A stretch of 64,000 nucleotides of DNA from Pseudomonas paeninsulae. GTDB lineage: Bacteria > Pseudomonadota > Gammaproteobacteria > Pseudomonadales > Pseudomonadaceae. The stretch is taken from positions 2,220,501 to 2,284,500 of the forward strand of contig NZ_CP141799.1 of assembly GCF_035621475.1 (NCBI RefSeq), written 5' to 3'. Shown here piece after piece: positions 61,700 to 64,000 of this stretch. A model generated the notes under the pieces. That model made no database searches. It had not been told where the DNA came from and worked only from the letters and a program-made list of their open reading frames with translations. Position numbers and translations under genes: made by a program. Numbering within the stretch: the first letter of the stretch is position 1; each line of letters opens with the position of its first letter.

Positions 61700-64000
61700 T
61701 CAGCCTGAACGCTCAATACCGTAAGAGTCTGCCCGGCACTGCCCTGGATTACTTCGACACCCGCGAGGCAATTGATGCCATCGCGCCCGGAGCCTACGCC
61801 ACGCTGCCTTACGTCTCCCGCGTGCTGGCCGAGCAGTTGGTACGTCGCTGCGACCCGGCGCTGTTGACCGATGCGCTCAAGCAGTTGATCGAGCGCAAGC
61901 GCGATCTGGACTTCCCTTGGTATCCAGCCCGCGTGGTCTGTCACGACATTCTTGGTCAGACTGCACTGGTCGACTTGGCCGGTCTGCGCGATGCAATCGC
62001 CGACCAAGGCGGTGACCCGTCCAAGGTTAATCCGGTGGTGCCGACCCAGCTGATCGTCGACCACTCGCTGGCCGTCGAGGCAGCAGGTTTCGATCCGGAT
62101 GCGTTCGATAAGAACCGCGCTATTGAAGATCGCCGCAACGAGGATCGCTTCCACTTTATTGAATGGACCAAGACTGCGTTCAAGAACGTCGACGTGATCC
62201 CGGCCGGCAACGGCATCATGCACCAGATCAACCTGGAGAAAATGAGCCCGGTGATTCAGTCGCGCGGCGGCGTGGCCTTCCCCGACACCTGTGTCGGCAC
62301 CGACAGCCACACCCCGCACGTGGATGCTCTGGGCGTGATCGCCATTGGCGTCGGCGGCCTGGAAGCGGAAACCGTGATGCTCGGCCGCGCCTCGATGATG
62401 CGCCTGCCGGATATCGTCGGCGTCGAGCTGACTGGCAAGCGCCAGCCTGGCATTACCGCCACTGACATCGTCCTGGCGATAACCGAGTTTCTGCGTGCTG
62501 AACGCGTGGTCGGGGCTTGGGTTGAGTTCTTCGGTGCAGGCGCCAACAGCCTGACCATCGGCGACCGCGCGACCATTTCCAACATGTGTCCGGAATACGG
62601 CGCCACGGCCTCGATGTTCTACATCGACCAGCAAACCATCGACTACCTCAAGCTGACCGGCCGCGAGCCGGAGCAGGTTGCGCTGGTCGAGCACTACGCC
62701 AAGACTACCGGTTTGTGGGCTGATGCATTGGTTACCGCCGAATACGAGCGCGTACTGAGCTTCGACCTGTCCACCGTGGTGCGTAACATGGCCGGCCCGA
62801 GCAACCCGCATCGCCGCCTGCCAACTTCGGCGCTAAATGAGCGCAGCATTGCCGACGAAGCCAAGCTGGCAGCCGGCAAGGTTGAGGAGGCCGAAGGCCT
62901 GATGCCTGATGGCGCGGTGATCATCGCTGCCATCACCAGCTGCACCAACACCTCCAACCCGCGCAATGTGGTGGCTGCCGGTCTGGTGGCGAAGAAGGCC
63001 AACGCACTCGGCCTGCTGCGCAAACCTTGGGTGAAGACCTCGTTCGCGCCGGGTTCCAAGGTCGCCAAGTTGTATCTGGAGGAGGCGGGCCTGCTGTCCG
63101 AACTGGAGCAGCTCGGCTTCGGTATCGTCGGCTACGCCTGTACCACCTGCAACGGTATGTCTGGCGCACTGGACCCGGTGATTCAGCAAGAAATCATCGA
63201 CCGTGACCTGTATTCCACCGCCGTACTGTCCGGCAACCGCAACTTCGACGGGCGTATTCACCCGTACGCCAAGCAAGCCTTCCTCGCTTCGCCGCCGCTG
63301 GTGGTCGCTTACGCCATCGCCGGTACCATGCGCTTCGATATCGAGCAGGACGTGCTGGGTCATGACCAGCAGGGCAACCCGGTAACCCTGAAAGACCTGT
63401 GGCCGTCTGATGAGGAAATCGACGCCATTGTCGCTTCCTGCGTCAAGCCGGAGCAGTTCCGTCAGGTCTACATTCCGATGTTCGACCTGGGCACCGTGAC
63501 GGAAGCCGAGAGCCCGCTGTACGACTGGCGCCCGACATCCACCTACATTCGCCGTCCGCCGTACTGGGAAGGTGCATTGGCTGGTGAGCGTACGCTCAAG
63601 GGCATGCTGCCGCTGGCGGTGCTGCCGGACAACATCACCACCGACCACCTGTCGCCGTCCAACGCCATCCTGCTGGATTCGGCCGCCGGTGCGTACTTGC
63701 ACAAAATGGGCTTGCCGGAGGAGGACTTCAACTCATACGCCACCCACCGCGGTGACCACCTGACCGCACAGCGCGCCACCTTCGCCAACCCGCAACTGGT
63801 CAACGAAATGGCCGTGGTTGATGGGAAGGTGCAGAAGGGTTCGCTGGCCCGCGTCGAGCCGGAAGGCAAGGTGATGCGCATGTGGGAAGCGATTGAAACC
63901 TACATGCAGCGCAAGCAGCCGTTGATCATCGTTGCCGGTGCCGACTACGGTCAGGGCAGCTCACGTGACTGGGCCGCCAAGGGCCCACGCCTGGCCGGTG
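61696..64000 (+). CDS. acnD: Fe/S-dependent 2-methylisocitrate dehydratase AcnD (partial, cut at the right edge)
   Basis: The first 768 codons of a roughly 860-residue aconitase-like dehydratase, which with PrpF replaces PrpD in converting 2-methylcitrate to 2-methyl-cis-aconitate. It has the aconitase Fe-S cysteines: the first in [13 protein letters not shown], the pair in [10 protein letters not shown]. The substrate-binding stretch [14 protein letters not shown] and the C-terminal swivel segment [17 protein letters not shown] are also present. It overlaps prpC by 4 bases. The gene continues past the window. Confidence 0.95.
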   Translation, partial: MISLNAQYRKSLPGTALDYFDTREAIDAIAPGAYATLPYVSRVLAEQLVRRCDPALLTDALKQLIERKRDLDFPWYPARVVCHDILGQTALVDLAGLRDAIADQGGDPSKVNPVVPTQLIVDHSLAVEAAGFDPDAFDKNRAIEDRRNEDRFHFIEWTKTAFKNVDVIPAGNGIMHQINLEKMSPVIQSRGGVAFPDTCVGTDSHTPHVDALGVIAIGVGGLEAETVMLGRASMMRLPDIVGVELTGKRQPGITATDIVLAITEFLRAERVVGAWVEFFGAGANSLTIGDRATISNMCPEYGATASMFYIDQQTIDYLKLTGREPEQVALVEHYAKTTGLWADALVTAEYERVLSFDLSTVVRNMAGPSNPHRRLPTSALNERSIADEAKLAAGKVEEAEGLMPDGAVIIAAITSCTNTSNPRNVVAAGLVAKKANALGLLRKPWVKTSFAPGSKVAKLYLEEAGLLSELEQLGFGIVGYACTTCNGMSGALDPVIQQEIIDRDLYSTAVLSGNRNFDGRIHPYAKQAFLASPPLVVAYAIAGTMRFDIEQDVLGHDQQGNPVTLKDLWPSDEEIDAIVASCVKPEQFRQVYIPMFDLGTVTEAESPLYDWRPTSTYIRRPPYWEGALAGERTLKGMLPLAVLPDNITTDHLSPSNAILLDSAAGAYLHKMGLPEEDFNSYATHRGDHLTAQRATFANPQLVNEMAVVDGKVQKGSLARVEPEGKVMRMWEAIETYMQRKQPLIIVAGADYGQGSSRDWAAKGPRLAG

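Noticed and set aside
61648..62811. 387-codon minus-strand frame at the right end
   Set aside because: Antisense of acnD, which is itself an uninterrupted plus-strand frame to the window edge.

Overview
The window is chromosomal DNA of a high-GC gammaproteobacterium, almost certainly a Pseudomonas (aeruginosa/mendocina/alcaligenes side of the genus). This rests on gene content and order: the gcl/moaA/puuD/alc/uraD/puuE/uraH block, aroC with its flanking genes, alkA-ogt, oprI, cysB-cysH-thrH-pabB, and prpR-prpB-prpC-acnD. REP-like hairpins and CTAG-flanked IS1182-type elements also occur. Genes are densely packed on both strands; I see no tRNA, rRNA, CRISPR array or prophage.

Region 1 (1-18.8 kb) is a purine (urate/allantoin) catabolic locus. 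Xanthine permease and a Tsx-like porin bring in substrate, and a MoaA paralogue probably serves molybdopterin supply for xanthine dehydrogenase, which is not in the window. Membrane urate oxidase PuuD, HIU hydrolase UraH and OHCU decarboxylase UraD make allantoin. PuuE, Alc and AllA carry it to glyoxylate, and Gcl (with Hyi just off the left edge) takes glyoxylate to tartronate semialdehyde. A near-identical palindrome, TTGTRTACAA, occurs in front of at least five of these transcription units and defines a candidate regulon. That regulon also takes in a GlcG/HbpS-like protein and the tetR/moaA pair. A dCache-type chemoreceptor closes the block.

Region 2 (18.8-22.3 kb) holds two almost identical IS1182-family elements in inverted orientation around a 338-bp spacer. 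The spacer carries a terminator and what looks like a decayed copy of the 3' end of uraH.

Region 3 (22.3-43.2 kb) is a run of core and accessory genes: a membrane-anchored hypothetical, an alpha/beta hydrolase, aroC, an MFS transporter, a lone mtnD, ogt, alkA, a YadGH-like ABC exporter, an RND efflux pair, two oxidoreductases, benE and a LysE exporter. It ends with a MarR regulator divergent from an aminotransferase with a perfect palindromic operator between them, a GST and a YjdF-like membrane protein. A 162-bp MITE-like element with CTAG flanks lies in front of aroC.

Region 4 (43.2-58.5 kb) has an IS30 element next to oprI, then a GntP-type permease, a small GNAT protein, DAHP synthase, a PilZ protein, and a thioredoxin-like fragment running in frame into a 5'-nucleotidase. 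These are followed by a Usp protein, cysB, cysH, thrH, pabB, and a three-gene envelope cassette: retropepsin-like peptidase, 7TM protein with a dead transglutaminase domain, and RimK-like ATP-grasp ligase.

Region 5 (58.8-64 kb) is the 2-methylcitrate propionate operon with its GntR regulator. It is cut by the window edge inside acnD.
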